64,000 nucleotides of DNA from Siderastrea radians (lineage: Eukaryota > Cnidaria > Anthozoa > Scleractinia > Rhizangiidae), in the NCBI GenBank assembly GCA_964017195.1, contig OZ024898.1, positions 3,795,482 through 3,859,481 on the forward strand, given 5' to 3'. The notes under the pieces are model-generated. The model ran no database searches and was not told the origin of the DNA. It was given only the letters and a program-made list of their open reading frames with translations. Of this stretch, positions 22,301-34,896 are shown in pieces. A program made the position numbers and the translations under genes. Every line of letters starts with the position of its first letter. The first letter of the stretch is position 1.

Positions 22301-25300
22301 ATAAGGTAGGAAATCAGTGAGCTATTCACGTAACAGGAAGTAATTCGAGCCTGGTTGATACGGAGAATCGGACTACCTGTTTTGTTGTCGGAAATACTGG
22401 GAAACGCTGGCCTGAAATAGCGCTTGCAAACAAGAGAGCTACACCTATTTATTTTTGTAACACCTGTTACACCTGTTGCCTGAATGACAAGGCTGCATTT
22501 AGAAGTAGTTTAACTTTACTAGAATTTTTAGAAAGACCCATTGTTTATTTTGGGCCCGTTTGCTTTCCAACTATCAATTCATCTTGGATTTCATTTAGAG
22601 CCTTTGACTGCAGTGCTGGATTTCGCTTTCTCCAATGTGAAAATCTCTCCAATGCTGATTTCGGTCTCAGTGGCAGACTTTTTTTCGCTGATTTGGGGTG
22701 CATAGAATTGCACAATCCACCACGCCACTACGCCTTTAACCCTTTAACCCTGATATCAGCTTACATATTCTCCACACTGTTCTCCATACATTTCCTATGG
22801 TACTGATGAAGAGAATTTGTTTAACAATCAATACCTTTTCGACTTTGTGATCGTTTCCTTTATTCTCATGTCCTCTATGTTTGATTGAGCAGTGTTATTT
22901 TAAGGGGAATTTAGATGCTGGTCACTCCTAGGGTTTAAGGGTTAAGGTTTTAAACAAAAGAACAACACAAAGAAATCACGTACAGCCAACTAAGAGCACG
23001 GATGCCGAAATAGGACGAAATTAATACAAACTGTGAAGATTTCTTTACGCAATAAGCGAAATCAGTTGCCATACGGCAAACACCATAGCGCTATTTCTTA
23101 CCTTCTTTTCCATCTTCCACAGTTACATCTGCCCACGCTTTGAAAATCTTTCTTCTTTGACGCTCAACGAGCATGGCGTCAAGCAGGTGGCAAATCATGA
23201 TAATGTCTTGATACTCCTGAGGAAAGTGGAGGTAACCTGTCTCAAAGGAAATGTCCAAAGCAAGTTCAAAATTGTGTTTGTCGAGTTCAAACAGCTCAAA
23301 CACACTCGTGTAGTTTTTATCTAACACTGCAGCCATCTCTCTTATCTTTGTCATGTAGAGATCACAAAATCTACGTTTGGCGTTCGCGTTGACCTGTTTA
23401 AACACAGGGCTGCTTCCAACACTTCTCAGAAAGCTTCGCACCAAAGGGTGAATATCGTACACTAGCTCCTCTGCCTCGGGGTCAACAGAGAGGATCTTGC
23501 TGTTCCTCAAACCCTCCAGAAGGATGATCGCTTCAGACATGTCTGCATCGAGGACGAAAGCTGCTGCCTCTACTGTAAACGGACTGCAAAACAATGACAC
23601 AGCCACGGCAGAGTGCCTGAGAGCGTCACTAGGAAGTAAAAATAACATGTTTCTCAAGCATGACAGTTCCCCTTTATCAATTTCTTCACTACCATAGTCC
23701 CATTCTTCTCCTATAGGGTCACCATCGACTAGTTCTTGCTCAATCGTTTCAACAAGCGTCTCAGCATCAGCTATCTCTTGTCTCAGAATAGCGGCCATTC
23801 CATTCAGAAGTAAAGGTTTTCTTTTACACAGCTCAACAAGTTTTTCTGTTTCGTTGCCTTCCATAATGGGAATTCCGCCGGCCTTTTGAAGAATCTCCGT
23901 TGAAATCCCTGGCTTCAAAGCTTCAACCTCTTTGTAATGTATGGCTTTGTCAAGGGAAAAGGTTTTGTCTCGCTTCTTCTTCTTTGTCTCTTCTTCTATT
24001 CGAAACATTTTTCTCGATATCAGTAGAACCTTCAACTGTGTCTTCCCATCATTGTCCTTGGACGCAAGGAGCCTTTGAAGAAAGCAGATGAAACTAGAGT
24101 TCCTGCTCTTGGCATCATCACCAACATCTCCACCACAAAACGGGTCCACGTTGTCGAGCAGTAGTAGGATATCGCCTGCTCCTTCCTCCCTCACCTTTTG
24201 CAGTTGTTCGATGACTGGATTTTCGTCGTATTTTAGGACTGTTCTTTTGGTGTCAAATGCAAGCATTACGCGCAAGTAGACGTCTTTCATCTCCATTACC
24301 TCTCTTAAGTCGACGGAAATATGCTTTCCTGGCCACTTCAGGCAAGTTTCTTTGCCAAGCGCTGTTTTTCCAACCCCGCTTGATCCATATAAATTAAGGA
24401 TGGGCTTGGTCCCGCTTAGCTTTGTCATAATGTCTTCCAGGTCGCCACCCCTTCCCTTTAGTCCCTCTCTTGCCTTGTCCTCCTGTTGACAAGGGTCAAC
24501 ATATCAGCATTTAATTTATACCCATATAACTGAAGTAATACATAGTTTTTTTTTTAGTGGATGGATTTCAGATCAACGAAGTTTGGCTTAATATACCAAA
24601 CTTTTAAAATATGTCACTAAAGGAACACGAATTTTACTGAGGCTAAGAGCATCTGCTTTGGTTTCATGGCTTGATAATTAAGGAAAATGCACGTCACAGA
24701 AACGTGCGTTTACGTTCGCGGAATATACATCTAACTAACTGAAAAAAAAAATCATGTCAGGTAACAAGTGCAAACATATACGGTGCGACTCCATGGAGCT
24801 CTAGGAAGAGGGGACTTGCCAGTTTATTGCTAAGTGCCGTCCTCTTATTGACATTCAGGACATTTTAGAGTAGATTTAGGCCTGTTCAGTCATTAACTAC
24901 CGAACGTATTCACTCACATCAAACAAAATCCTGCAAACCATTACACAATTATACGTTCGTGTCAGAAATCATGTCAACATTACGCCTGGAGTAAACATTC
25001 TACTAATTGAATTATCAGAATAAAATTTTAAGAGTCTTTCGTGCATGGAAAATATCACGAATTAGATTACCAGCTAGGAAGACTAAGCAGCAGAAAACAC
25101 TGAAATTTTTGCAAATAAGTAACAAGGATTTTAAGATCTTTTCTACTGATCATCAGAGAGCGAACACATTAACAGCCCAAATACAAACATGACTTGGAAA
25201 GTTCAGCATTACGTTACATCCGCAGCTGAATTTCACAACCACGAAGTATGCCGAAAACTAAACTAAACTCAGTCACCATAACAGCAAAGAGTCGTCAATG

Positions 25301-28300
25301 ACACTTTTGGCAATGAAGCAATTAACACTTATTTAGGGAAAATATTTGTCTTATTACGACATGTACTTGGCTGGTCGATGAATTTGGAGCAAAATATACG
25401 TAATTTGCTCGAATAATAGCCGTCCCTCAATCAATCACCACCTTCTCCTCCTTAAGGGGCCGACCATTTAACTCTTGAGGGGGGGAGTGGATGATTTCTG
25501 GTCAGCAAGCTTTTTTTTTTCTAGCAACCTGGTGGGCAGGATATTTTTTTTCCTTCTAAATGCTCTGGAGGGCTTCGCAGGGCCCCTCTGGAGACCAGCC
25601 ACTGTGCTAAATGGGCCACCCTGTATAAATAAAGTTTTACCTACCTACCTACCTACCTCTGCAGAATATTTTTTTTCCTCTTCATTTCTCTGCAGGATTT
25701 TTTTTCCTCAAAAAAGTGTCATGTGTTTACATTTACAGAATGTATTTACATTTACATTGTGGTTATTGTTGCAAAAGTTCAATATGGAGCTGCAAAGCCT
25801 TAAAATGTTGTAAGCTATACAAAATCATGCTATACAAAAACATGTTTTCGGAAAGTCATTCTTTACACTCATTTAATATTACGTCATAATATTAGTGATG
25901 CTCCACAGGTAGATTTGAAAATGTTTAGTTTCTTATTTAAAAAAAAAGCAAAAAGCAGTTCAGAAATGCTCATAGCATGATAATTACTGCTAGAATCATA
26001 AGTTAAAATTTAAAAGTGGACTGAAATCTCAAAAACAAATGTGAAAGCAGAATTGAAGTTAGTTGATCATGGTCTTATTTGAAAAATAGCACTTATAATT
26101 TTTGCTCAGCCTTTTTTCAGTCCACTTCTAAACATGGTTAATGCTGCTATTCACTAGTTACAATTTAAAAGTGGACTGAAATCTCCAAAACAAGTGTGAA
26201 AGCAGAATTGAAGTTAGTTGATCACGGTCTAATTTGAAAAATAGCTTTAGTAATTTTTGCTCAGCCTTTTTACCGTCCACTTCTAAATTGAGTACCTCAA
26301 ATTTGAACATAGAAGCAATGTGACCAAATAAAGCTAAGAATGCATTGCACATTCTGAAGCATATCCAACTCCAGAGTTTAAAGGGAGCAAGGGAAGAATG
26401 GTTGCAGTTTTGCTGGGATTTTGTAAAGTCCCCCTGGAATGATGAAATAGCTTTGCAACATTTTTTTTTCTTGCTTGCAGCAGTGCAAGAATTTTTTTCT
26501 ATTTCATTAATGTGCTGCATGCAATTTTTTTCTTCCAACAAGGGCTTGCAGGAATTTTTTTTCGAAATCATCCACACCCCCCCTCAAGAGTTAAATGGTC
26601 GGCCCCTAAAATTATCTCAACATTTTTTCTCGTAAAACTGTTTCATCGCCACGGGGCGTCGTGGGAAGGATGCCGCTCAACCCTTCCCAGGGTCCTTTGC
26701 GCCAATGCAAAACCTTCCCATGTTCCATTGCGCAACTACTGACTTTTTTCCGACACATTTGAGACGCCTGGGTACGAGGCAGCACAACTGAAATACCAAC
26801 AAACCTTTCCTGGTGATAGTTTCTAACTTATTTGACCCATCACAAAACCTATACCAGGTGAAAGCTCACCCACAATCTTGTTTGGTGAACTTAATTTCTT
26901 ACAACTTATGCAGAAAGAAATGTTTACATTCACACTAGATCTACATTAACACATGGAAATTCTTTGCACTCTTTTCACTGGCAACCAAATTCAACAAACA
27001 ATTCCTTTCCTCAATCAGCTGTTCGTAAATCGCTGGCGAACGCCGCCTTTAACTACAGGGGTCCCTCATCTCAGATCAGAAAAGGCGACCACTTTGTTGA
27101 GTTTTGGTCCCGCGTGGTCATGCTCAAAGTGAGGAAAATGTAAGGCTTGTGGGATGTGGCTGAAAGGGAGAAAGTCAGAATGCCGCACAAATGTGCTCAA
27201 GTAAACTATAGCCACTAAATAGGGCACTATGGTCACAAAGTGAGGTCTGGAACCGATGCTACCATTCTGAATGGGAGGTGTAGAACCTAGAAGCCATCGG
27301 AAACCGTTCATTCCAGTCATTTTAGAAATTCTCGGCAGACGATCGGAAACTCCGAAGAGTCTCCGAACCTCCAGTTCGGAATTGTGGTTTCTCTGTTCCA
27401 GACCTCACACTATCTGAGCACGTGTAAATTATTTCAAGTGACCGCTTGTTTCAGTGATAAAGATGCCGAACAACAATTTGATGTGCGGGCTCCCTCTGCC
27501 TTAACTTAAGAAGACTCTTGACACGTACCCATGTAAATCCTTCGGTTTTCTGTCTTTGCAGTCTTTGAAAATCACAACCTACACTATTTTAAAGGATTCA
27601 GAACCACTAATAAATTCTTAATCGACAGAGACAAAGCACAGCATGGTCAGGTTAAGGTAGCTAGACCCAGTTTTTCACTAACCATACCTACTCTCTTTGA
27701 ACAGGAAAGACAAAGATGCCTCAAACGAAACAGGAAATCGAGTTATACCTGTTTGTAGGGTATAGATTGAAGTTAAAAAAATTGGGCTTCTTTCGAGATC
27801 GATGTAGCCATAGCAACACGGTGACGTCATTGCTATTTTAAATTTTTCCTTAATTTGTAGGAAATCCAGACATCGGTTTTTAAAGCTACTTATAGGACTT
27901 GCAGTTCATGTAATCATCTTCAGTTGTACCAATTTTAAAGATTTTTTATGAGAGCACTTTCGAGAAATTATTGATTGAAGTTTTTAGCTGCTGCTAACAA
28001 ACGAATCATAAACTATTTTTTTCGCGTTCTTGTTATTGGAAATCGGATAAAGTGATTTCTTTCATCTATTCCTGCAGGATAGCTGAATCTAGAAACAATT
28101 TGAGGCCAAAGTTTTCTTTCCACAGTCAGGATAAATGTCAGTTTGAGGAACGCGAAAAGAATCGTTTATGATTCGTTTGAAAGCAGGAGCTAAAAACTTC
28201 AATCAATTATTTCGCGAAAATGCCCTCATGTAAAAAATGTTTAAAATCGGTACAAATGAAGACAATTATACGAACTACAAGTCCTATAAATAGCTTTAAA

Positions 28301-29160
28301 AACGAAAGTCTGGATTTCCTACAAATTAAGGAAAAGTAAAATATAGCAATGACGTCACCGTGTTGCTATGGCTGCGTCGATCTCGAAAAAACCCCACTTT
28401 TTTAAAATTCTAATCTATACCCTACAAATAGGTATAACTCGATTTCCTGTTTCGTTTGAGGCATCTTTGCATTTCATGTTCAAAGAGAGTAGGTATGGTT
28501 AGTGAAAAATCGGGTCTAGTCACCTTAATGAAGCGATTCTACTCCGTGGCTTCGGTGGTTGTGAACTTAAAATTTCCTAATAAGCCTGCATCGGTTCTGT
28601 TGCTAATGGCGAATGGTCTCAGAGACAAACGGAAGTTAATATTTCTCTTGATCTTTTAGGTCTCGAAAATGTCATATGCTTATTTCGGACTGGCATTAAT
28701 GAAACGTCCACCGGCAGTTTGTCAGCTCCTCAAAAAAATAAGCTTTAATACAATCAGTACGCCATCATATTAATGCTCGAATCTTCGAACTTGCCGGTGT
28801 CGTCTTTAATTAAAGTTCTGAAAGTTAGTCGAAACCTACCTGTAGACGGCTTTGTTTGAACGTTTCAATTCTATGCTTGATTCCTTCCTTCTTGGACGCC
28901 TTAGGAGCGACAAACCTCTCCAACAGCGTCAAATTTTCAGCAGACAAAAGCCCTTGGTTCGCACATAGAAGAAGACATGAATACAAATCTTGATCGTGTT
29001 GCATTTCAAAGGTCCCCTTGAAAGTGTTCTTTATGGACTTTACTACACTTTCAAGTTCTGCAGTCTCCAGTTCTCTGCACACAGCTCTCAACAGGTCATC
29101 TAAAGTCGGAGGTATATCTTTAAGCGCCGTGTCGGTTTGAAGAGATTTCGGTGACGCCAT
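19381..29160 (-). CDS. DED-NB-ARC-TPR receptor (NLR-like STAND ATPase), copy 2
   Basis: Reading down the minus strand, exons 29160-28840, 24482-23102, 21664-20388 and 19419-19381 join with phases 0, 1, 0, as in copy 1, to give 1005 aa. Exon 1 (107 codons, same length as copy 1) encodes the death effector domain. Exon 2 encodes NB-ARC with P-loop GSSGVGKT (residues 140-147), Walker B ILLLLDNVD, a LLISRK strand and an IHPLVR motif in the MHD position. Exon 3 is exactly as long as in copy 1 (1277 bp) and carries the TPR repeats. The last exon codes ELQRGHYTASKT and stops. No frameshift or stop interrupts it, so it looks functional. Introns hold a LINE fragment, two foldbacks and a 1.15-kb inverted-repeat element. 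The likely role is a death-fold immune sensor, inferred from architecture. Its 5' end is about 1.1 kb from the divergent broken copy 3. Confidence 0.9.
19690..20262 (+). mobile_element. Decayed LINE reverse transcriptase fragment
   Basis: Translations across shifted frames give reverse-transcriptase motifs: FLDFEKAFDTLEW near 19890-19925, then FIKWIKAFY, GVRKGFPLSPYTFIL near 20071-20115, and LILDGSEQSV near 20215. The catalytic YADD box that should precede the last motif is missing or scrambled, and frames change between blocks. It is a dead piece of an L1/Tx1-like LINE, inserted antisense in intron 3 of NLR-like copy 2. Confidence 0.75.
21706..21953. repeat. Foldback MITE in intron 2 of copy 2
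   Basis: The left end AATGCCCCATTCACACCAA (from 21706) is the inverse of TTTGGTGTGAATGCGGCC near 21935-21952. The interior is AT-rich with CTTTTAAACGAGTTTAAGC-type sequence. It starts about 40 bp upstream of the TPR exon acceptor. Confidence 0.65.
22736..22946 (+). repeat. Short MITE, family A (copy 2 of 5)
   Basis: It begins TTAACCCTTTAACCCTGATA and ends CTAGGGTTTAAGGGTTAA, so the ends are imperfect inverted repeats. The body shares TCTCCATACATTTCCTATGG, 'GTGATCGTTTCCTTTATTCTCATG' in part, and GATGCTGGTCACTC with other family members. It lies in intron 2 of NLR-like copy 2. Confidence 0.75.
25455..26607. mobile_element. Non-autonomous inverted-repeat transposon, about 1.15 kb
   Basis: Terminal inverted repeats of about 45 bp are clear: AGGGGCCGACCATTTAACTC then TTGAGGGGGGG at the left, with the exact complement ending GGTCGGCCCCT at the right (26607). 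The subterminal GTGGATGATTT is matched by AAATCATCCAC. Inside is a tandem duplication of about 154 bp (26008-26135 and 26162-26292). There is no transposase. It is in intron 1 of NLR-like copy 2. Target duplication was not resolved. Confidence 0.75.
27652..28528. mobile_element. piggyBac-like TTAA-flanked foldback, 877 bp
   Basis: Both ends abut TTAA (27652-27655 and 28525-28528), the piggyBac target, with inverted ends GGTAGCTAGACCC and GGGTCTAGTCACC. The two halves are inverted copies along almost their whole length (about 27656-28030 against 28145-28524), including GCCATAGCAACACGGTGACG facing CGTCACCGTGTTGCTATGGC. It is a non-coding foldback in intron 1 of copy 2. Confidence 0.8.
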
Positions 29161-29488
29161 CTTTTGTGTCAATGCCGTGACTTTCTCATGCAGAAATACC
29201 TGAACAAAAACAAAGTGTTCAAATAAGTTAAAGCGAGATTGATACGTTATGGATTAGTGGAATGGTGACGAAGACTTACAAGCGTAGTAAAAGAAACTTA
29301 CCGGTTGATGTAAAGCAACGTGAGACTCACAAAGGAAATATTGGTGTAATGGGAATATTACGGACTGATAATCTATGCGGTTGCGATGTTCTGTTTCCCC
29401 GAATGTCACTTAATTAAAACACAGATTTCTAGGAAACTGGCCGGATGAATGCGTCATTTGAAACCCAACGATTCTCATGTTAATAATT

Positions 29489-29705
29489 TTTTCCCTTTAG
29501 GCCTCATTAGTGATCATCATCAAATTTCTCCTCATGATATCAGTGCCTTATAACACACACAAGTCATAAGAATTAAGGAATTGATCACCAAAGATGACTT
29601 GTCTTGATGTTTAATTTAAACAAGTTCTCCCAACTACCACTGAACAAAATATATGAAGATCTGTAAGAAGAAACTGCATAATGATGCTGGGGCTTTAAGG
29701 GTTAA
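29489..29705 (-). repeat. Short MITE, family A (copy 3 of 5)
   Basis: It shares ATTAGTGATCATCATCAAATT, TGTCTTGATGTTTAA, CAAGTTCTCCCAACTA and the end GGGGCTTTAAGGGTTAAC with the copy at 55854-56054, and is inverted relative to 22736-22946. It lies between the head-to-head NLR-like copies 2 and 3, in the presumed promoter interval. Confidence 0.7.
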
Positions 29706-32019
29706 CTTCCTTTCACTCCTAAATAACTCTCACAATAATATCTTTCTACTTCGTAGAGATTTTACTGTCTTACAAGTCACAAGAGTTGAATTGAAGCAAA
29801 ATCACAAGTCGTCACGCAACTCCGGTTACACCAGTCTTTGACGTCACTCTAGTAAACAAGTCATGCTGGCTATATTTTCTTTAAACGCGATCTGGGGGAC
29901 CTCTAGTGTCTTTGCTCCCCCTCAGTTGCCTCAGTTGCAAAACCTTCCTGTGGGGAGGGGGGTAATACGATTCCTCTAAAAGACACCAAGGCAAAGGCCA
30001 CGGGATCTAGGCATCGACAACAAATTAATAGGTTGTCAGGCCGCAAAACCATATTCTTATTGAAATCATATTACCAATTTTTCTGGGCTCAGTGATGTTC
30101 ACATTGCTTTATATCAACCTCGCTTACGATTCGCTTACGATTTACCTCGCTTATGATTCTTCGTTTCAGTTTGTCGTCTACAATCTATCAAGTCTATCAG
30201 CTAACGTGACACTGACGTGACACTGCCTTTGTTCAGTTATTTCTGCATGAATTTTATCCTCTGTCGAGTGGAAAGTCACGGCATAGGACCTAAAGATGCG
30301 GCGTCGCCAAAATCTCTTCAAACCGACACAGCATTTAAAGATATGCCTCCGCATTTAAACGATCTGTTGAGAACTATGTCCGGGGAACCGGAGACTGGAA
30401 AACTTGAAATTGTAGTTCAAGTCCCTAAAGAGTACTTTCAAGGGGACCTTCGAAATGCAACACGATCAAGATTTGTATTCAGTTGGGTCTTCATTGTCTT
30501 TTGTCTGGTGAGAATTTGACGCTGCTGGAAACGTTGGTTGCTCCTAAGAAGGACAGAATCAAGCAACGAATCGAGAGGTTCAAACAAAGCCCCCGGGGGG
30601 GGGGGGGAGGTTCTCCCATATACACGCTATATGGGTAGGTGCCGCTGTGAAGGGTATGGTTTTCAAGCTGTTTAGTCTGGGATAGGGTACGGAAATCAGA
30701 GAGTTTTGGTCTAGAATAGGGTATCATTTTCAAGGAAACTAATCAGTTGGTTGGAGAATTTAGTCTAGACTAGGTTTCCCGGCAATTGACACTAAAAAGA
30801 AATCAATTTGGCAAATTTACCGGCAACTAGCAAAGAAAGCGTTAATAGAGATGGGTTTAATACCCAGGATAGGTTATCACTGAAAACACTGCTGGATATC
30901 CTAGACTGTCAACATTCGGGATTTAGACGGAAATCGGTGGTTTTTAACAATAGCTAAAAATAAACAGTTGATTGTTCTTCGTAATGCGTACGTGCGTGCT
31001 CGAGACAACTCAGCGTGTGAGCTGTTCCCGGGCCCTGTTCAGCTGTAAAGTGAGATGGCATCGAGATGTTTCAGCCAATAAAACTCTTGGCATGTGGTGG
31101 AAGGCACGCCGTTTTGGAAAGAAAAGACGATATTATTGGTTCAATTTAAAGAAATCAAGGAGAATCCAGAACTGTCGTTGTAAAATTCAGTGTACTATCT
31201 AGTTCACTTTTATTTCAGAAATATTTGGTTTTAGCCAGGTTATTCTAGTTTATGGTTTTGTTATCAGTAATATTTTTGTATATAGAAATTGTTCTGAATA
31301 TCTGAAATGAGTACGCTGTACTGTTTTAGTTGTAGTTTATAGAAGTTGTATATAAAACGCGTTTTAGTTGTTGTAAACGTAGACGTTATTTAGAAAGTCG
31401 ACGTTTTTTGCTGTTGTATCCGAAAGGCAACACTCATGACGGTTCTTTATTCACTCAGGTTAACCTGAAATTGAGGACTTGATGGAAACAAAAACTGAAC
31501 AAGTATAAATAAACTTTTATTTTGAGAGCATTATTTAAAATGTGACGTAACATTTTGTTTTCGCTGGACTGTGTTAGTAATGGAGTTTCTCAAAAATAGC
31601 TAGTCTGGGATAGGGTTACGGATTTTTGGTGTTTAGTCTATTATAGGGTTGCAAAATGCACCTCAACTTGGTCTAGTTTAGGGCAGGGGGGGGGGGGGGA
31701 AAGCAAACTTCGCCAATTTTCGTGACCTGATGATCCACCGAAAATTGACGTCACATCCGGTTTCAAAAATCGGCGAGCAGTTCGCTCAGTGAGTTGCAAG
31801 ATGGACGCTCGGGAGTTTATGGTTTCTTCTTTCTTGTGACCACCACTGACACGCAATTGCTTATCTTGAACACCAGAGATGTTACAAAGTTACTGGATTA
31901 TCTATTTTAGCCGATATATTGGCAAAACAGAAATGTTTAGTACAGTTTTGATGGCATTTTCCAGGCAGCTTCGTGCAATGTCATGGCGAGTGTGTCGCAA
32001 TTTTCAATACATGTGCGGA

Positions 32020-32400
32020 TCAAACTTTTGCTTCTCGTGACTCCTGATTCAGTGTAATTGTCAATTTAAATAGCCTATGATGCGTGAAATATAATGAAGA
32101 AAACGCCAGCAGTAACAGTTTGGATTGTTAACATCGGGAAGGTAATTAACACTCGACGTAAAGTGCTGCGCTAGCTGGAAGTCCTACTCTATCGAAACTA
32201 CTCTGCACAGTGATACCTGATATCGTCTCTAACGGAGCTGCTCAAACTTTTGCCTCTCGTGACCCTTGATTCAAAGGAATCGTCAATTAAAATAGTCTAT
32301 CCCGAGTATAATACAATGAAGAAAACGTCGGTAGTCACAGTATGTTGTGTTAACACTGGGAAGGTAATTAACACTCGCAGAAAAGTGCTGGAAGCAGTAT
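32020..32400 (+). repeat. Diverged tandem duplication, period about 217 bp
   Basis: Two units share AAACTTTTGC(T/C)TCTCGTGAC, 'ATGAAGAAAACG', and GGGAAGGTAATTAACACTCG followed by AAAGTGCTG (about 32020-32170 and 32236-32395). It lies inside the 6.6-kb transposon. Only the second unit keeps an open frame. Confidence 0.7.
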
Positions 32401-32477
32401 CGAAACCAACCGCGGACATGTTTAGAAGCACTCCTGATGTGGCAGACATCTGTGTACTCAAGCAGACTCAAGGTTAG
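32250..32477 (+). CDS. Possible small coding exon inside the transposon, unknown
   Basis: An open frame of about 75 codons (containing MKKTSVVTVCCVNTGKVIN) ends near a GTTAGT donor-like site at 32472. A phase-compatible partner would be the stretch after TTTGATCTAG at about 35179, which reads DGCEDS then stop. I recognise no domain. The lack of homology and the weak donor make this a guess; it may be chance coding potential within a repeat. Confidence 0.2.
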   Translation: MPLVTLDSKESSIKIVYPEYNTMKKTSVVTVCCVNTGKVINTRRKVLEAVSKPTADMFRSTPDVADICVLKQTQG

Positions 32478-32676
32478 TAGTCTTGTGTTTTCGAAGTTTC
32501 CGTTTTACGATGATGGGTAGACACAATTTGTTTTTCTATGGGAATGTATTTTTTGTGTTTCGTTGTTTTAAAAGAAGTCTGAATAAAGAGAACTGCATAA
32601 TTAACGAATGAATTTTATCTGATTGAGCGATTCCTAGGTTGGGGGGAGGGGGGGGGGGAAGGGGAAGTAGGGATGG

Positions 32677-32694
32677 TGAGATAAGATAAGATAA

Positions 32695-32746
<52 letters not shown>

Positions 32747-33305
32747 GGACTATCTACCTATCTAACTAACTACAAAATTTAATAACAACAAATTCAAAAT
32801 AACAAAAGAAAAGTCTGCTTTTCATGGAGGCCGTGTCTAAAATTCACTTACATGTAAAATTTAGATATTACTTTAAACTGTGCCGACTTAATTTAGATTT
32901 GAAATCGGCCAGTGAAGATGCTTGTCTTAGGTCTACAGGTAAGTTGTTCCACAACTGAGCTCCGCTGTACGAAAAACTTTTTTTGAGATAATCAGTTCGA
33001 GGTTGTGGAAGAACTAATTTGTTTTCGGTATTCCTTAAACGATAAGCACTAACATCGTCACGATATACGAAACTTGATCTCAGATAATCAGGAGTCATAC
33101 CATGTAATGTTTTATACATTAGGATAGACTTCTGTTCCAATCTTTGATAATAGAGTCTTCGCCACCCCAGTGTCCTGAACAAATCATCTAAATTACTATC
33201 ATAGCTCGCAGACATTAGGGTACGAGCTGCGCGTAGAATCCTGTAGTAGAATCCTGATTTCTCAAGCTCTCGGTTTCTGAAAACTGGCTTCCCTTTCCCA
33301 GTCAA
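32677..33305 (-). mobile_element. LINE 3' fragment (end of ORF2)
   Basis: On the minus strand about 145 codons are open (33305-32868) and read like the C-terminus of a non-LTR retrotransposon polymerase, including LGWRRLYYQR, MYKTLHGMTPDYL and YSGAQLWNNLPVDLR. It is followed by a short 3' UTR and a (TTATC)n tail at 32677-32702, as in LINEs that end in short tandem repeats. The element is 5' truncated at about 33305, beside a Tigger-like end. Confidence 0.8.
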
Positions 33306-33311
33306 ACACTG

Positions 33312-33397
33312 TAATTTTGCCCCGATTTTTCAAACCCCCAGATAATTCAAACCAATTCCCTTTTCCCCAGGAGGTTCAAAAAATCGAGATTCCACTG
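33312..33397. mobile_element. Short or partial Tigger/pogo-like MITE
   Basis: It reads CACTGTAATTTTGCCCCGAT at the left and GAGATTCCACTG at the right (ending 33397, followed by TA). Between them GATTTTTCAAACC faces GGTTCAAAAAATC, as in the 582-bp element at 13698-14279. It abuts the truncated 5' end of the LINE fragment. Confidence 0.55.
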
Positions 33398-34675
33398 TAT
33401 GTTTTAGATTGGGATTACCAATACAAATTGTCGACATAATTGCAGGATTATCTAGCTACCTTGCCCTTTTAATATACATGTATTCCCTTTATATTACTAC
33501 AAGAAAAAGAAATAGTCCTTTATTGATCAGGCTTGTTTGGAATTTTTAATTAATTCCAGTGTTACATTGCTTGTGATGTTGATGTTTTTGTAGTTAAATA
33601 CAAAGGCATCAACATGTTGGTCACTTTTCTACAAATTATGCAGCACCATTCAAAAGTAAGTTGACACTCAATACTTGATCCTCACATGAATCAAGTATTG
33701 AGAATCGAGACTCGATAATTGATTTTTGATTCACAATACTTGATTCCTGCACAAATCACCCAACCGGAACAGCCTTTGTTCAGTTTCGGGTATTTGCCTC
33801 GTGTCTCAATAAAACATCAAAACAAACAAAACCAAAACCAAAAAGATTATCTTTCCCCACATTTCAAAACGTTTCAGCTCTATACATAATTAACTCAAAC
33901 TCGATTTTGGATTTGTGCGAATTGGAATAGTGTTGTGTTAGTCTCGATTCTAATTTTCGGTACTTAATTCATGCAGGAATTGAGTAATGAGTAGCTAGTC
34001 AAGAATTGAGACTCACAACAAACTGTCAGCTTACTTTTGAATGGTACTGTACAATGTCTTTATTGGCATTGGTTACTACGTTTGTACATGTACTTTCAAC
34101 TGCAAGGATAGACAGTGGTATTTGTCATCCACGTGTGATCTACATGCCTTTGGACAGTTGTAGCTGCTCATTCAAGTATAAAGCATTCTATGTGCACCCT
34201 AGCTGTCATGAATTCCATATTCTTTGGTGTCAACTTTGTCATGTGACATTCTGTCCTGAAGGTCTTGTTACACTAGGACATAAATATTGTCTTTCAACTA
34301 TTGGTAGTCCCAATTTTAAGACCTATCCATTTTTGCTCTTTAAAAAAATGATTATTTTTAATGAATTTTTACACCTGAGGCTACACATTGTCTGCACTTT
34401 GCCTGCTGTAGTTATTTGATTTTGTTACAACACAGTGACTTCTACTAAGTCTCTTCATGTAGAAAACATACCAACCCTTAACTTTAGGTAAATCTATTGC
34501 ATTCATGTAATTAGTATTAAATCTTTAGCTTATTAATCTTACGTATAGGTACATACACGTTCAGATTTGTGAATACAAATGTATAACAAAAATAAAATTG
34601 AGTAACCAAAAGCCCAAGTATGTAACTATTTTAATGTCAGGTAGATATTTGTCATGTACTATCACAGACATTTAC

Positions 34676-34896
34676 TTAACCCTTTCACCCCTAGTAGTGG
34701 CCAAAATTTAAAATTCAAGAATATGCTAAATTTCATTTTTTCTTTTTTCAAATCCCCCCAAACAAACAGTACCCTGCGAAAGTACTGCCAAAGAGATTTC
34801 ATTTGAATGGTCACACCATAGGATTTCATCCACAGACTCAAAAGTTAGCACTACATCACATGTCTCCATAATTGACTCCCAGAGTAAAGGGGTTAA
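34676..34896. repeat. Short MITE, family B (copy 1 of 2)
   Basis: It begins TTAACCCTTTCACCCCTAGT and ends AGAGTAAAGGGGTTAA, imperfect inverted ends. The body contains TTTCATTTGAATGGTCACAC and TTCATCCACAGACTCAAAAG, shared with 57496-57710. It is inside the 6.6-kb transposon. Confidence 0.7.

Noticed and set aside
34006..34419. A 137-codon plus-strand open frame inside the transposon
   Set aside because: No motif or homology was recognised and its start and end have no splice or UTR support. It is AT-rich chance coding.
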